Shown here one piece after another: positions 35,374-46,100 of a stretch of 64,000 nt of DNA. Position 1 is the first letter of the stretch; each line of letters opens with the position of its first letter. The stretch covers positions 9,700,501 through 9,764,500 of the forward strand of contig NC_133197.1 in NCBI RefSeq assembly GCF_049306965.1, written 5' to 3'. The stretch comes from Danio rerio. Taxonomy: Eukaryota; Chordata; Actinopteri; Cypriniformes; Danionidae. The notes under the pieces were generated by a model. That model saw only the letters and a list, made by a program, of their open reading frames with translations, made no database searches and was not told the origin of the DNA. The position numbers were made by a program, and so were the translations under genes.

Positions 35374-36960
35374 ATGTTGAAGATTATTATTAGCAAATCC
35401 ACGTTATGCCTGTTCCTGACGCTCATTTACGGTAAGTGTTGCAGTTTGCACTTTTTTGCAGCTTTTTTTAGTATCGCATCTTCCATCTCCTCTGCCAGTT
35501 AGAGATGTTGTGAACTCACAATTCATGTAATTTCCTGACGATATAATGGACCATGATCCAAAATCATCACGACATACTTCACGTTTAAAGTGGGGGCATT
35601 ATAGTAATTTGCTAGTTGTAGGCAATTTATCATATTTTATGTATTTAATAACGTTGAGTGTTTTCAGTTTCATGTTCTCTGTCTTTCATGCAAATTCAGG
35701 CCCTCAAAATTTTCTTTAATGAACCTAATAGCAGCCCACTATACCTTCTTGAAAATCTTTTCAAATATAAATATTTAAAGTCTCACTGGGGAAAATATTG
35801 CATATTTAATATTAACATGGAATACTAATAATACTGTTACACATTAACAGTACACGACAATTTGTATGTCAATGTTTTTTGTGATGCAAAATTGTGAAAA
35901 GTATTTTTAAAAAGAAAAAAATTTATGGTTTTAGGGACAAGAAGCATTCAGAATCTTATTTTTTAAATCCACTAATAAATTTAATTAATACACTCCCTAT
36001 CATATATTTTACTTTTCAAACCTTTTCGTGAATGTGTTTCAGGTGTTTTTGGTGCTACAGATGAATTCAAGTCAGTATCAGTGACTGGGGGAGATTCTGT
36101 CACTTTAAACACCGATGTTACTGAAGTACAGAAAACTGATCAGATTCTGTGGATGTTTGGACCTGATGAGATTCGTATTGCTGAAATATATAAGCAGAGC
36201 ATTGACATGTTTGACAGTAATGAGATATTTGGAGACAGACTGAAGATGGACAGTCGAACTGGATCTCTGACCATCACAGACATCAGAAATGAACATTCTG
36301 GACTTTATAAACTGAACTTCATCGGCAACCGAAATTCAATCAAGAGATTCAATGTTACTGTTTATGGTGAGTTCAATGTTACTCTACATAATTCATTTTG
36401 TTTAATAAAAAAATTCTGCTTCAAAGAATAGAGATAATAATAAAAGCTCTTTGTTTTCTAGCTCCTCTTCCTGTTCCTGTCATCAGCAACATTCATTCAA
36501 ACTCATCATCATCAGACTCCAGATGTTCAGTGTTGTGTTCAGTGTTGAATGTGAGTGCTGTGAGTCTCTCCTGGTACAAAGGAAACAGTGTATTGTCCAG
36601 TATCAGTGTGTCTGATCTCAGCATCAGTCTCTCTCTACCTCTGGAGTTGGAATATCAGGATACAAACACCTACAGCTGTTTGGTCAACAACTCCATCACA
36701 AACCGCACCACACAACTGGACATCAGTCAACTCTGTCAGAGAAATAAAGGTATGTCAGTAGTGATCAGTGTCTATTTACTGACATGCACCTTTTATTTAA
36801 TAAATGATCTGAACATGAAATATAAAGGAACTGTTGGTGAAAATCTAAAGTGAACTGCTTTCTTTCTGTTTTAGAAACATCACATGCTGCTATTTTCCAC
36901 CCTGGATTCATTTCTGCTTTAGTTCTGCCTGGACTTGCTGCTGCAGTGTACTTCCTATAA
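35374..36960 (+). CDS. Receptor A2: CD2/SLAM-like protein ending at its hydrophobic segment
   Basis: Four exons join in frame: 35374-35431, 36043-36366, 36462-36749 and 36875-36960, giving 251 residues. Signal peptide ([20 protein letters not shown]), cysteine-free V-like domain, four-cysteine C2 domain, then exon 4. Relative to A1, exon 4 has a small deletion just after the hydrophobic stretch, producing a stop: the protein ends [13 protein letters not shown] with no cytoplasmic residues. Sequence matching the A1 intron and the start of its exon 5 (TTTTTAGTTGATG at 37085) persists downstream as a relic, then breaks into repeat. A C-terminal hydrophobic end after small residues (ETSHAA) resembles a GPI-anchor signal, as in mammalian CD48; equally it may be a decaying gene. 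The ectodomain frame is intact. Confidence 0.75.
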
Positions 36961-37084
36961 GCACAAAGGGAAAAATGCATGACTCATGTTCATGCACTGT
37001 AACAAAAAAAAAAAAAAAAAAAAAATCAATTAGTACTATTGCATTGGATTTTAACAAGTGAGGGTAATGACTGACCCTCTTAAC

Positions 37085-37110
37085 TTTTTAGTTGATGTGG
37101 CGAACCAACA
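37085..37110 (+). pseudogene. Relic of the first cytoplasmic exon of A2
   Basis: TTTTTAGTTGATG aligns with the acceptor and first bases of A1 exon 5 (CTTTAGTTGATGG at 14118), and the preceding intron sequence is also homologous. The match stops within about 25 bases, where unrelated repeat sequence (GAGCAAGGCACCGAACCCCC near 37131) takes over. The exon is lost, consistent with the earlier stop in exon 4. Confidence 0.55.
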
Positions 37111-37735
37111 ATGTCTGAGGTGATTCTCTTGAGCAAGGCACCGAACCCCCAACTGCTCCCTGGGTGTGTGTTTACGGGTGTAAATCACTTTGGGTAAAAG
37201 TGTCTGATAAATGTAAATACTCTCTCTATTTTCTCCTATAGATATATCTAGTCAATATTTTCTCATTATTTGCTTAGTTTTGCTTTGCTTTACACAGAAA
37301 CTACTCAAGATCTCCTCAGGGTTTTTCTTTTTATTGGTTCTTACGGTTAACAACTAAATTCCAGCACATGCCATCTCTCCAGCTCCTGTCTATTCTGTTT
37401 GCAAACTGCAAGCCATTACATGTCCCGTCATTCCATATAATTTCAGACACACTGGGCTTGCTTAAATTTAACAGCTCTTTTACTGAACCACTGGTTCTTG
37501 TTTTTGCCCTAGTTTGAACAGTAATGTATTTGCAAATGTGCACAGCCTCAGCACAAAGGTTTTTAAAGTAATTTTCATGCAGTCAGAAATCATTGTTCGC
37601 AGTATTTCTCATTACTGTTGTTTTTCCAAGATTAAGTGTGCAGTTGTCAGGTAATGTGCTTCTTGTGATAAGTGTCAGAATCTCATATTTCAGTATTAAT
37701 GGCACTCAAGTGAGCATATACAAGTTGCTGTTGCA

Positions 37736-38471
37736 ACCCAGCAAGCATTTTTTGTTTTTAATAGATGTTTAACAGACGTTGTCTTGGCTAAAACAAGGAT
37801 AATTTGGGCTGTCAGTGAAAATCTAATAGACGAATAGGCCAAAACTAGACTAGTCATTGAATAAACAAATGAATGACCACACATTTAAAGTCTGTCTATT
37901 CTATCTATTTGATGACTAGTCTAGTTTTGGGCTAGACGTCTATTAGATTTTCACTGACAGCCCAAGTCAGAGGTCAGAAACCTTTTTTCAGCAAAGAGCT
38001 TTTCAGATTTTTTTTAGCAAATACATTTTTTAAAAAAGCCATAAATCTGCATTTGCTACTGTTTTGTTACTATAAATAATACAGGTTTAAACAAAACCGT
38101 AATTTATGTTCAAGCACGACAAATATGAAGCATTACATTGTGCATGTCCATAAATGAAAAAAGAACGTCCTTTTATTGTTAAGAGTTTTTATTCATTTAG
38201 CTGTAAAAATTACAACTAAGAGGGAATTGTAATTGTATTTTAGATAAGAAACTAATTTCTAGTGATGGTTATATTTTTATATAATATTAATGTAATAAAA
38301 TAATAAACTATTATTGAAGGAAGACAACTGGAGAGCCACGTATTTTTGGTCAAAGAGCCACATGTGGATCGAGAGCCATAGGTTTCCTTCCACTGGCCCA
38401 AGTTAAGCCTTGTTTTAGCCAAGACGACTATGTTTTGATGTCTATTGAACAAAAACTTGTTCGCTGGGAAT
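37736..38471. mobile_element. Foldback element with CCCAGCAAGC / GTTCGCTGGG ends, carrying a nested repeat
   Basis: The outer arms are inverted copies (TTGTCTTGGCTAAAACAAGG against CCTTGTTTTAGCCAAGACGA). An inner palindrome GTCTATTAGATTTTCACTGA is mirrored at 37815-37835 and 37938-37960. A separate repeat with GAGAGCCACG / GAGCCACATGTGGATC motifs sits within, about 37972-38398. Unit 1 lacks the whole insert at the matching point (about 18155). Confidence 0.7.
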
Positions 38472-39716
38472 TGCCGTTTATCTTAATCAAAAAAAATCGG
38501 ACACACTGTACTCTTTCAGATATGCAATGTTTAATAAATTGTTCTTTATGAATAGTTTTTGTACATATATTTTGCTGGCAATGTTTCATTCATTCGTGTC
38601 CATGAAACGAAAGAGGCAACTATTGAATAATTATGTTACTGCCAGCTAGTGGCCACATCAGAGGATGACACCTTATCCTTGTGTGTGTGAGGGAAGATTA
38701 GGTTATTGCAGGTCAACAACCATCGTTGCAATTTGATATCAGAGCTACAACTAAAATATGAAAAATAATACTTGGGGGACCATTTCATTTGTCATCTAGA
38801 TGGGTGTTCATAAGATGGATTAGAAAGACTCACCATTTAACAGGCGATGTCAATGTCATGTTTGTCAAAGATGCAACAAGAATCAAAATGTACACTGATT
38901 TGGGGATGTATAATTAAATTGAAGGCTGTAGTTCAAAAAGTTGAACTAAGGTAAAAAACAAACAATGGATCAACGCTCTATATCTATCAGCCACCAGAGG
39001 TCAGCAAAACGTCAGAAAAGTGTTTGACTCCAAAGGACAGACCCACAGACTCTAATGAGATCCAAAAATGGAATTCACCAACAATTTTCTCAGCCTGAAA
39101 TATTTCAAAACATCAAGTGTTTCTTTACTATGTTGGACACAAAAGAAGATACTTTCAAGAATGTTGATAATGAGCACTGTGAAAAATGCATTCCTTCAGG
39201 GCAGCTTTCTAAAGCAGGAATGCATCAAGGCACGCCTGAATCCAATTGTCTGAAGTCAGAAATTTCCTTCTCCTGACTGAATTTAAAAGCCAGCACAGAT
39301 GTATAATTGGCTGTCTTTGCTATTTTACAATCTTGTGTGTTCAGATTCTGACAGTTATGTAATGAATTTGGCATCTGGAAGCTCAACTTGGGTGTCATTT
39401 TGTGTGCACTGTAAATGTACGTTTTATGAACAACGTATTGTAATTTTGATTTCCACTTTCTGGCGAGAAGTAATTGTAGTAAGTAAATATTCACTTAATT
39501 ATCACCAAAGCTTTCGGTCGTTTGTTGTAGATGAATAAACCCTTGTATTGTCCAAGAAGACAGTCTGAGATGCCTTTGTGCACAAACACTGCCTCCAGAG
39601 TTACTACATGTTGGGGCAAATTCAGAAAATAACAACCAGTCAGCTGTCTAAGCTTTCGGATGCAGCCAATGGAAGTCAATGTATCCGACAGTCTCCAAAT
39701 CATTTTCTTTCTTTTT

Positions 39717-39737
39717 TTTGTTGTTGTTGTTGTTGTT
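39717..39737. repeat. (GTT)n microsatellite
   Basis: Seven GTT-type triplets in the A2-B2 spacer. Confidence 0.9.
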
Positions 39738-39947
39738 CAACAAGAGAAAGAAACTGAAACAGGTTTGAAAAATGCCACTGGTGAGTAAATTGTGTCAAAA
39801 AAAAAACCTTTTGAGGTGAACTAGACACCAGACATTAGCTTGACGTTAAGATCCAACATTGAAAGACATAAAGTATTGGTCCAGTATTGGTCAAATTAAT
39901 GTCAAATTCTCCAGCACGATACTCTAGTTGACAGTATTATAATTTTG

Positions 39948-41313
39948 TCATTCTGAAATCAAATTTGACATAATAAATACTGTAATTAGAGCGACAACCT
40001 TCATGCCCAACACAGCGTAAATCAATGAAGGAATCACATCATCAAATGGACTGTATAATTCTGGGGAAAGAAGAAAAACACACCAGTTAAATCTCCTGAT
40101 AAAGAAACTAAAGACTATTCATCTAAATTACCTCCCAATATATTACTAAACAGTATAGTTGTGATAAAGATGATGCAAGGGATTGAATACCTTTATCTGT
40201 TCGACAGAGTTGACTGATGTCCAGATGTGTAGTGTGGGTTTTGATGGTGTCATTGACCACACAGCTGTAGGTGTTTTTATCCTGATATTCCACCTCCAGA
40301 GGTAGAGACAGGCTGATGCTGAGATCAGACACACTGATGCTGGACAATACACTGTTTCCTTTGTACCAGGAGAGACTCACAGCACTCACATTCACCACTG
40401 AACACAACAGCGAACATCTGGAGTCTGATAATGATGAGTTGGAGGAAGAGTTGGATGAAGAGTTTGAATATGTGCTGATAATGACAGGAACAGGAAGAAC
40501 TAAAAAACATAAAGTACAATACTTAATTAGTTATAAAGTAATTGAGCAAATGTAGAGTTGAGCATAGTTTATCTGTGCTACTTCTGACAGATTCTTGATA
40601 TAATTGCAAATTTAGGAAATGTATTTCTGCATCTCTATTCTTTAATGGTTACACCTGCAGGATTTCTTTATGTACCAGAAAATATTCAAAAATAATAAAT
40701 CAGTGTGTCAGTGTGACGTTGAACTCACCATAAACAGCAACATTGAATTTCTTGTATGAATTTGCTCTTCTACTGCTGATTATGTTTAGCTTATAAGGGC
40801 CAGAATGTTCATTTCTGATGTCTGTGATGGTCAGAGATCCAGTTTGACTGTCTATCTTGAGTCTGTCTCCAAATGTTACATTACTGTCAAACATGTCAAT
40901 GCTCTGTCTGTACATTTCAGCAATACGAGTCTCTCGAGGTCCAAACATCCACAGTATCTGATCAGTTCTCTGTACTTCAGTAACACCAGTGTTTAAAGTG
41001 ACAGAATCTCCCTCAGTCACTGATACTAACTTGACTTCATCTGTAGCACCAAACACACCTGAAACACATATATGAAAAATTTATTTGACTGAGCTATTTC
41101 ACTTTTATGGTTCATTTATTAACCTATTGTCTTTTCAACAGTAACTGTACAGTATGTTAACTATATGCAAAATGTGTTTTGACACAAATCAGTCAAAGTG
41201 GCAAATTAGAATAAATTAGACATATAAGATTACTTGCGCTGTAAACGATAAGTGACAAACATCTTACCTTCCATAGGAATAAAGAAGATTAAACCCAACA
41301 TGTAGCATAACAT
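39948..41313 (-). CDS. Receptor B2: CD2/SLAM-like Ig receptor with lysine in the membrane segment
   Basis: Four exons join in frame on the minus strand: 41268-41313, 40729-41058, 40191-40499 and 39948-40060, giving 265 residues. Signal peptide ([16 protein letters not shown]), cysteine-free V-like domain, four-cysteine C2 domain, then a membrane exon. Exon 3 begins with an extra Ser/Asn-rich linker ([12 protein letters not shown]) adding several N-glycosylation sequons. The membrane segment reads [18 protein letters not shown] with a lysine where B1 has threonine, and the tail is only a few residues (MSNLISE) because the frame differs from B1 after this point. A basic residue in the membrane is typical of receptors that pair with acidic-TM adaptors such as DAP12; this role is inferred. 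It is B1's counterpart in unit 2, convergent with A2. Confidence 0.82.
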
Positions 41314-42560
41314 CTTTGAAGAGTGACTGGCATGACTGTGGTTTCAGTTCTCAGAGCATACGGTGAAGATTCAGCCAATGACTGCTCATACTTTTGCAAG
41401 GAAGTCAAAATTAAGCTTAAAATGACGTTTCAAAGACCACTTTGAAGCCAAAAATATGTTTGTTTTCATACTGACAATGAATTGGTTCAATGTACCAAAT
41501 TTATTACAAATCTTGTATTTTACTCTCACCTTAATTTTTTGAATAAAAAATATTTAAATTTTATTTTTGCACTCTTTAATCTGACAGTTTGCAATGTCTA
41601 CTGACGTAGGCTAAGATGTAAATGCATGTAGCCGACAAGCGTAAACACCCATCATGTTCAAATATAACATCACCAATCTAAGCAGAACTGTACTGTTGTT
41701 AGCACTGTGGTCTGATTAAACCTTTGTGAGAGGTTTGCAAATGCATACGAGGTCAAAGTGTAAGCTCTGGTTGCTTTCTCATCACCACAAACTCACTTTC
41801 CGTTTCTTGCTAACATAGAAGAACCCAAAGCTGTCTCCACATACATGAAATACTACTATATTTGCTATCTTTTTATCAAAAATATCATTGACAATTTTGT
41901 TCAGTGGCATCTTCTGCAGGTCAAGTCGCCAGTAGATGGCAGTAAATTAATTAAAATATGATTTAATTAAAAAAGCTAAATTTACAAAAGAAAACAAATA
42001 AATCGGTGATATTTAAGACATTTTATACCTTTTATACACGTGTCTTTATTAAGATGTGAAACTAAACATAATTATGGACAGAACTACACATATTTACAAA
42101 ACGTTGTGAGGTAGCTACGTTAATAAGCTTTTGTTGACACTTACCGTTCTGGTAGCTTAATAGCCACAGCTTCCCTCTATTCTCTGAGGTAGAAGTCTAT
42201 GACGTGATTTGCACATTCAACCTACTGTATTTCTGTGTAATTGTATTAATAACAGCCTACTTGCAAGCTGTTAAGACAGATTATTAAGTTTGGTGTTGCC
42301 GCCATTGCTATCGGGTTGTTTTGATTTTGCGCGGTTAATTTCTTGCAAGGAGAGCAATTGGATTGGACATCATTTTCAGGTAATTTTCAAACGTTCATAT
42401 TTTAGCGAATTTTTTAGAGAGCCTCAATTTTTTTTAATTTAATATATTTGTCGTTTTGATAATTTAAAATTAGTATAAAATAAAAAACCTAAACATTTTA
42501 AATGCGAAAAAAATAAATACCAGATTAAAACGTTAAACAAAACGCTGTTTAGACATTATT

Positions 42561-42740
42561 GAAACCAGCCTAACCATGCAGGCTGGAAATCCTGTGTCCA
42601 GCTTAAATCAGGCTGGTTTTAGTTGGTCATTTTTCAGCCTGACCAGGCTGGAAATGGCCAAACCCCTCTTAAACCAGGCTGGTCAACCTGCTAAAACCAG
42701 CCAACCAGCTTAGGCTGGTTTAAGCTGTTTTTTCAGCAGT
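42561..42740. mobile_element. CCAGC/GCTGG foldback element, copy 3 (shortened)
   Basis: About 180 bp of CCAGC/GCTGG palindrome ending GTTTTTTCAGCAG; the middle and the left end are missing relative to copies 1 and 2. Confidence 0.75.
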
Positions 42741-42856
42741 GATAAAAAACCCCAAAATATTTTAAATGTGAAAAAAAATCTTGGATATTAGATTAAAACA
42801 TAAATACCCACTGCTTAAACATATTTGAAGATACCAATCGTTTTTGGATATTTGGT

Positions 42857-42862
42857 TTTATT
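42857..42862 (-). other. gls2: Candidate polyadenylation signal of the glutaminase gene
   Basis: AATAAA on the minus strand about 240 bases beyond the stop codon, a plausible but unproven site. Confidence 0.35.
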
Positions 42863-43101
42863 TGTCAGACACTGTACATTGTGCATTGCTGTACATTTTT
42901 CACTAAGATAACAGGTATGTCCCAAATAATTTACAAAGATCTTTTACTTATTATAAATCTTATATTATATATATATATAAATCTTTATAATATTTACAAA
43001 TCAAAATAGAAAAAAGTGAACTCTAGAGAGATACTTTAATAAATGTACCCTAATTTTGCACATATTTTCATGAAATCAACTAGTTCATTAGTTTGATAGA
43101 T

Positions 43102-46100
43102 TCACAGCAGATTACACCCCAGAGATGAGCATTTGGATGGCTGACTAAGATCTTCTGTGTCAGTCTGAGACGTTTGTGGGCTGTAGGTCTGCTCATACTC
43201 CTCCAGGATCTTCACAACATCCTTTTGCCCGAACTGCATGGCATCGTCTCGAGGAATATTTCCCCACCTGAATGACAGAGGTTAGTTTTAGATCTGATGG
43301 ATTAGCTAAAGGTAAGCAAATAAAGAAACAATAATCGGTAACACTTTATTTTAATGGTCCATTTGAGTATTAGTAGACTGTCTGCTTAATATCTGCTGAT
43401 ACTGCTCCTTGCCCAACAGTCTGCTCATAATCTAATGAGAATTAGTTTGCATGTAGATGCAATGTAACTTATATTCAACAAACAGACCAGCAAAATAAAG
43501 TGTGACCCAATAATCTTTACCGGTCTTTCACAAAAGGGTTGACTTTGCAGGCCTGTATTAAAAATAGCACAACATCCACGTGACCTAAAACAGAGCAGAC
43601 ATGAAAGCCAAATTGGATTGAAGAATAAATAAACCACATAAATATGCTTCACGTTTACAGGAAAAAGTCTACCTTCAGCAGCAGCTACGTGAAGAGGTGT
43701 ACGAGAGTCATAGTCCCTCAACTCCATATTCATTGATGACAGGGCAAACCTGATGGAGAAAACAGGAGACAAGTAAATAATGCACATTTTGGTAGCAGTC
43801 AGAAACTGACAGTGAAAAAGTTGAGAGTGGCATAAAGTAACCTCCTCAGAGCTGAAACATCTCCACTGTGGGCCGCAAACATCAGATTCACCACCGACTT
43901 GTTCTACAAGAAGCAGTATATAATTTGTTTATTACTCAAGGCTTACAACTTATCTAAAAATAGCTTAAAATTAGGCATTTCACAGGCTTTTGGTGTTTAT
44001 TATTGGAGTTTAGTTTCAAACTGTGTTAATGTGAAAGCTGTAGTTTACTCTGTCATCACCAGACTGCCTGCGAGGGTCCTGTTTCTTTAGAAAATGCCTC
44101 AGATTGTCATAATTGTGGAAGTTGAACAAAGACACCAGTTCCTATTTAAAAGGAAAGTTATGTTATTACTTTTTTATAATCAAAACTATGGTGTGGAATT
44201 AAAAATTAGATAATAAACTAGCAGAGCAATGAATGAAACACCTGACAGAAGCGAATTCCACGGACACTGTTCCCGACTTTGTCCACAGGGGGCGACCAAC
44301 ACATGACACCCATCACATTTGGCACCACCAGAAGAACTGCACCCGACACACCAGATTTAGCAGGTAATCCAACCTGACATGTATTGAAATGTAACAATAT
44401 ACAAGAAGTGTTATTTTAACAAATTCTTAGTATTTTATTACACAAAAGGCAATCATATATTGTTTAGATATTCTTAGAAATCTAAGTATAGATTCATGTG
44501 TACATATTGGACCCTATCATACACCCGGCGCAATAAGGTGCAAAACATGTATGGCGCGATTTGTGGCTATTTTCAGACCAGCGCAATAGTAATTTTAATA
44601 TTCTGCGCTAGGTTGTTTAAATAGCAAATTCATTGTTAAAGCACATTGTTGGCACATTGCTATTTTAAAACTCAAACGGAATGTGCCAATAACCAAATGG
44701 TAGGCTGCTCGACCATCCAGATCAGAGCGTGTTAGTTGTGACTATGCAGGAATTAAAGGATTAAAATGCTAAAAAAAAATATTATTTTCTACATAAATAT
44801 AAAAAACACTGCCTCCATGCTTTCTTCGCCTCGAGGGGCTTTTTCAGTTTATCCATGACAGTTTGCATTTGTATAATGTTTTTATTATTGGCAGTAATAT
44901 TTATTATATGCAAATTTATATTTGCTTTAATTAAAAAGAAGTTTACATCTGTCCATCTGTCGGGATTTGTTTACGTATGCATCACCATATGGAGCATTAG
45001 AATTGGTGTTTGGATATAACCTGGGCCAAATGAAATCTGTGGACATGTTTTGCTATTTCTTTAATTTCTTTAACTTCTCTAATTTTTTTTTTTAATTATG
45101 TGGAATGATTTTGGCAGAATCATAACAAACTTAATATATGAAATAAAAAATAATACCTTTAAAACTTTTATGTAATATTTGCAAATCCAATTTGATCTAC
45201 TTTTTTGGTAAACAAAGTCTCTCACATAATTTCTCTTATATCTTATATAAGTTTACCGTATTATATATCTACTAAAAGTTTCCCAAGGATGGGTTACGGC
45301 TGGAAGGGCATCCGCTGCGTAAAAACTTGCTGGATAAGTTGGCGGTTCATTCCGCTGTGGCGACCCCAGATTAATAAAGGGACTAAGCCGACAAAAAAAT
45401 GAATGAATGAATATCTACTAAAAGGCAGATAATATTACTTTACAAACTGTATTGTAAATAAATCTAAATAAAATGTTTATATTACTCAATAATATACTGA
45501 AATACAAAAGTAAATAAATAGACTTAATTATGGGCAAAAAATCTGCGAAAATCTGCGAGTTTCTGTGCGCGCAGATTCTATGTGGGCCTAGATATAACTT
45601 TTGACCACACTTCGTTATTGTTCATTTATATGTTTATTGAAATTCAATAATTTAATTAAAACTGAATTTAGAAACAGTTTTTAAACAAATCTTTGTGCTT
45701 AACAAACAAAATTAAATATGTAGGCTGATGGATGTCTCAGTGGAGTGCGTACAATACTGTTTCCTTATCCAAAAGTAAAGGAGTAAAGAGTCATAGTAAA
45801 GAGAAATTAAAGAGGCTGAATGGAGAAGGCTCATTCTTTTTCCTTGCTCTGCAGGTGGTTTGTTTAAATGTTTTCTTACTAGTGAAGCCTTCAGTTTTTG
45901 AGAAGAAGTCTGCCATGTAAATAGCAGATGTACCATGGCGCAACACAACTAACTCCTAAAGTGAATGGGAGATGGGACTCTGATTGGTTTAATGCACATT
46001 GTACTGAAAACACACCCATTACCCAATAAGAGAATAGGCTCAACCCTGTTAGACCATGCGCCGTGGTGCAGAGCGTATTTTTCCATCCTTAAAATAGAAA

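Larger units (their letters stand above)
35128..42360. repeat. Segmental duplication unit 2 (receptors A2 and B2)
   Basis: Compact copy of 11130-33070 with the same gene order and orientation. It lacks the large composite element, the foldback and the Tc1-like copies of unit 1, and has its own insertion at 37736-38471. Confidence 0.75.
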
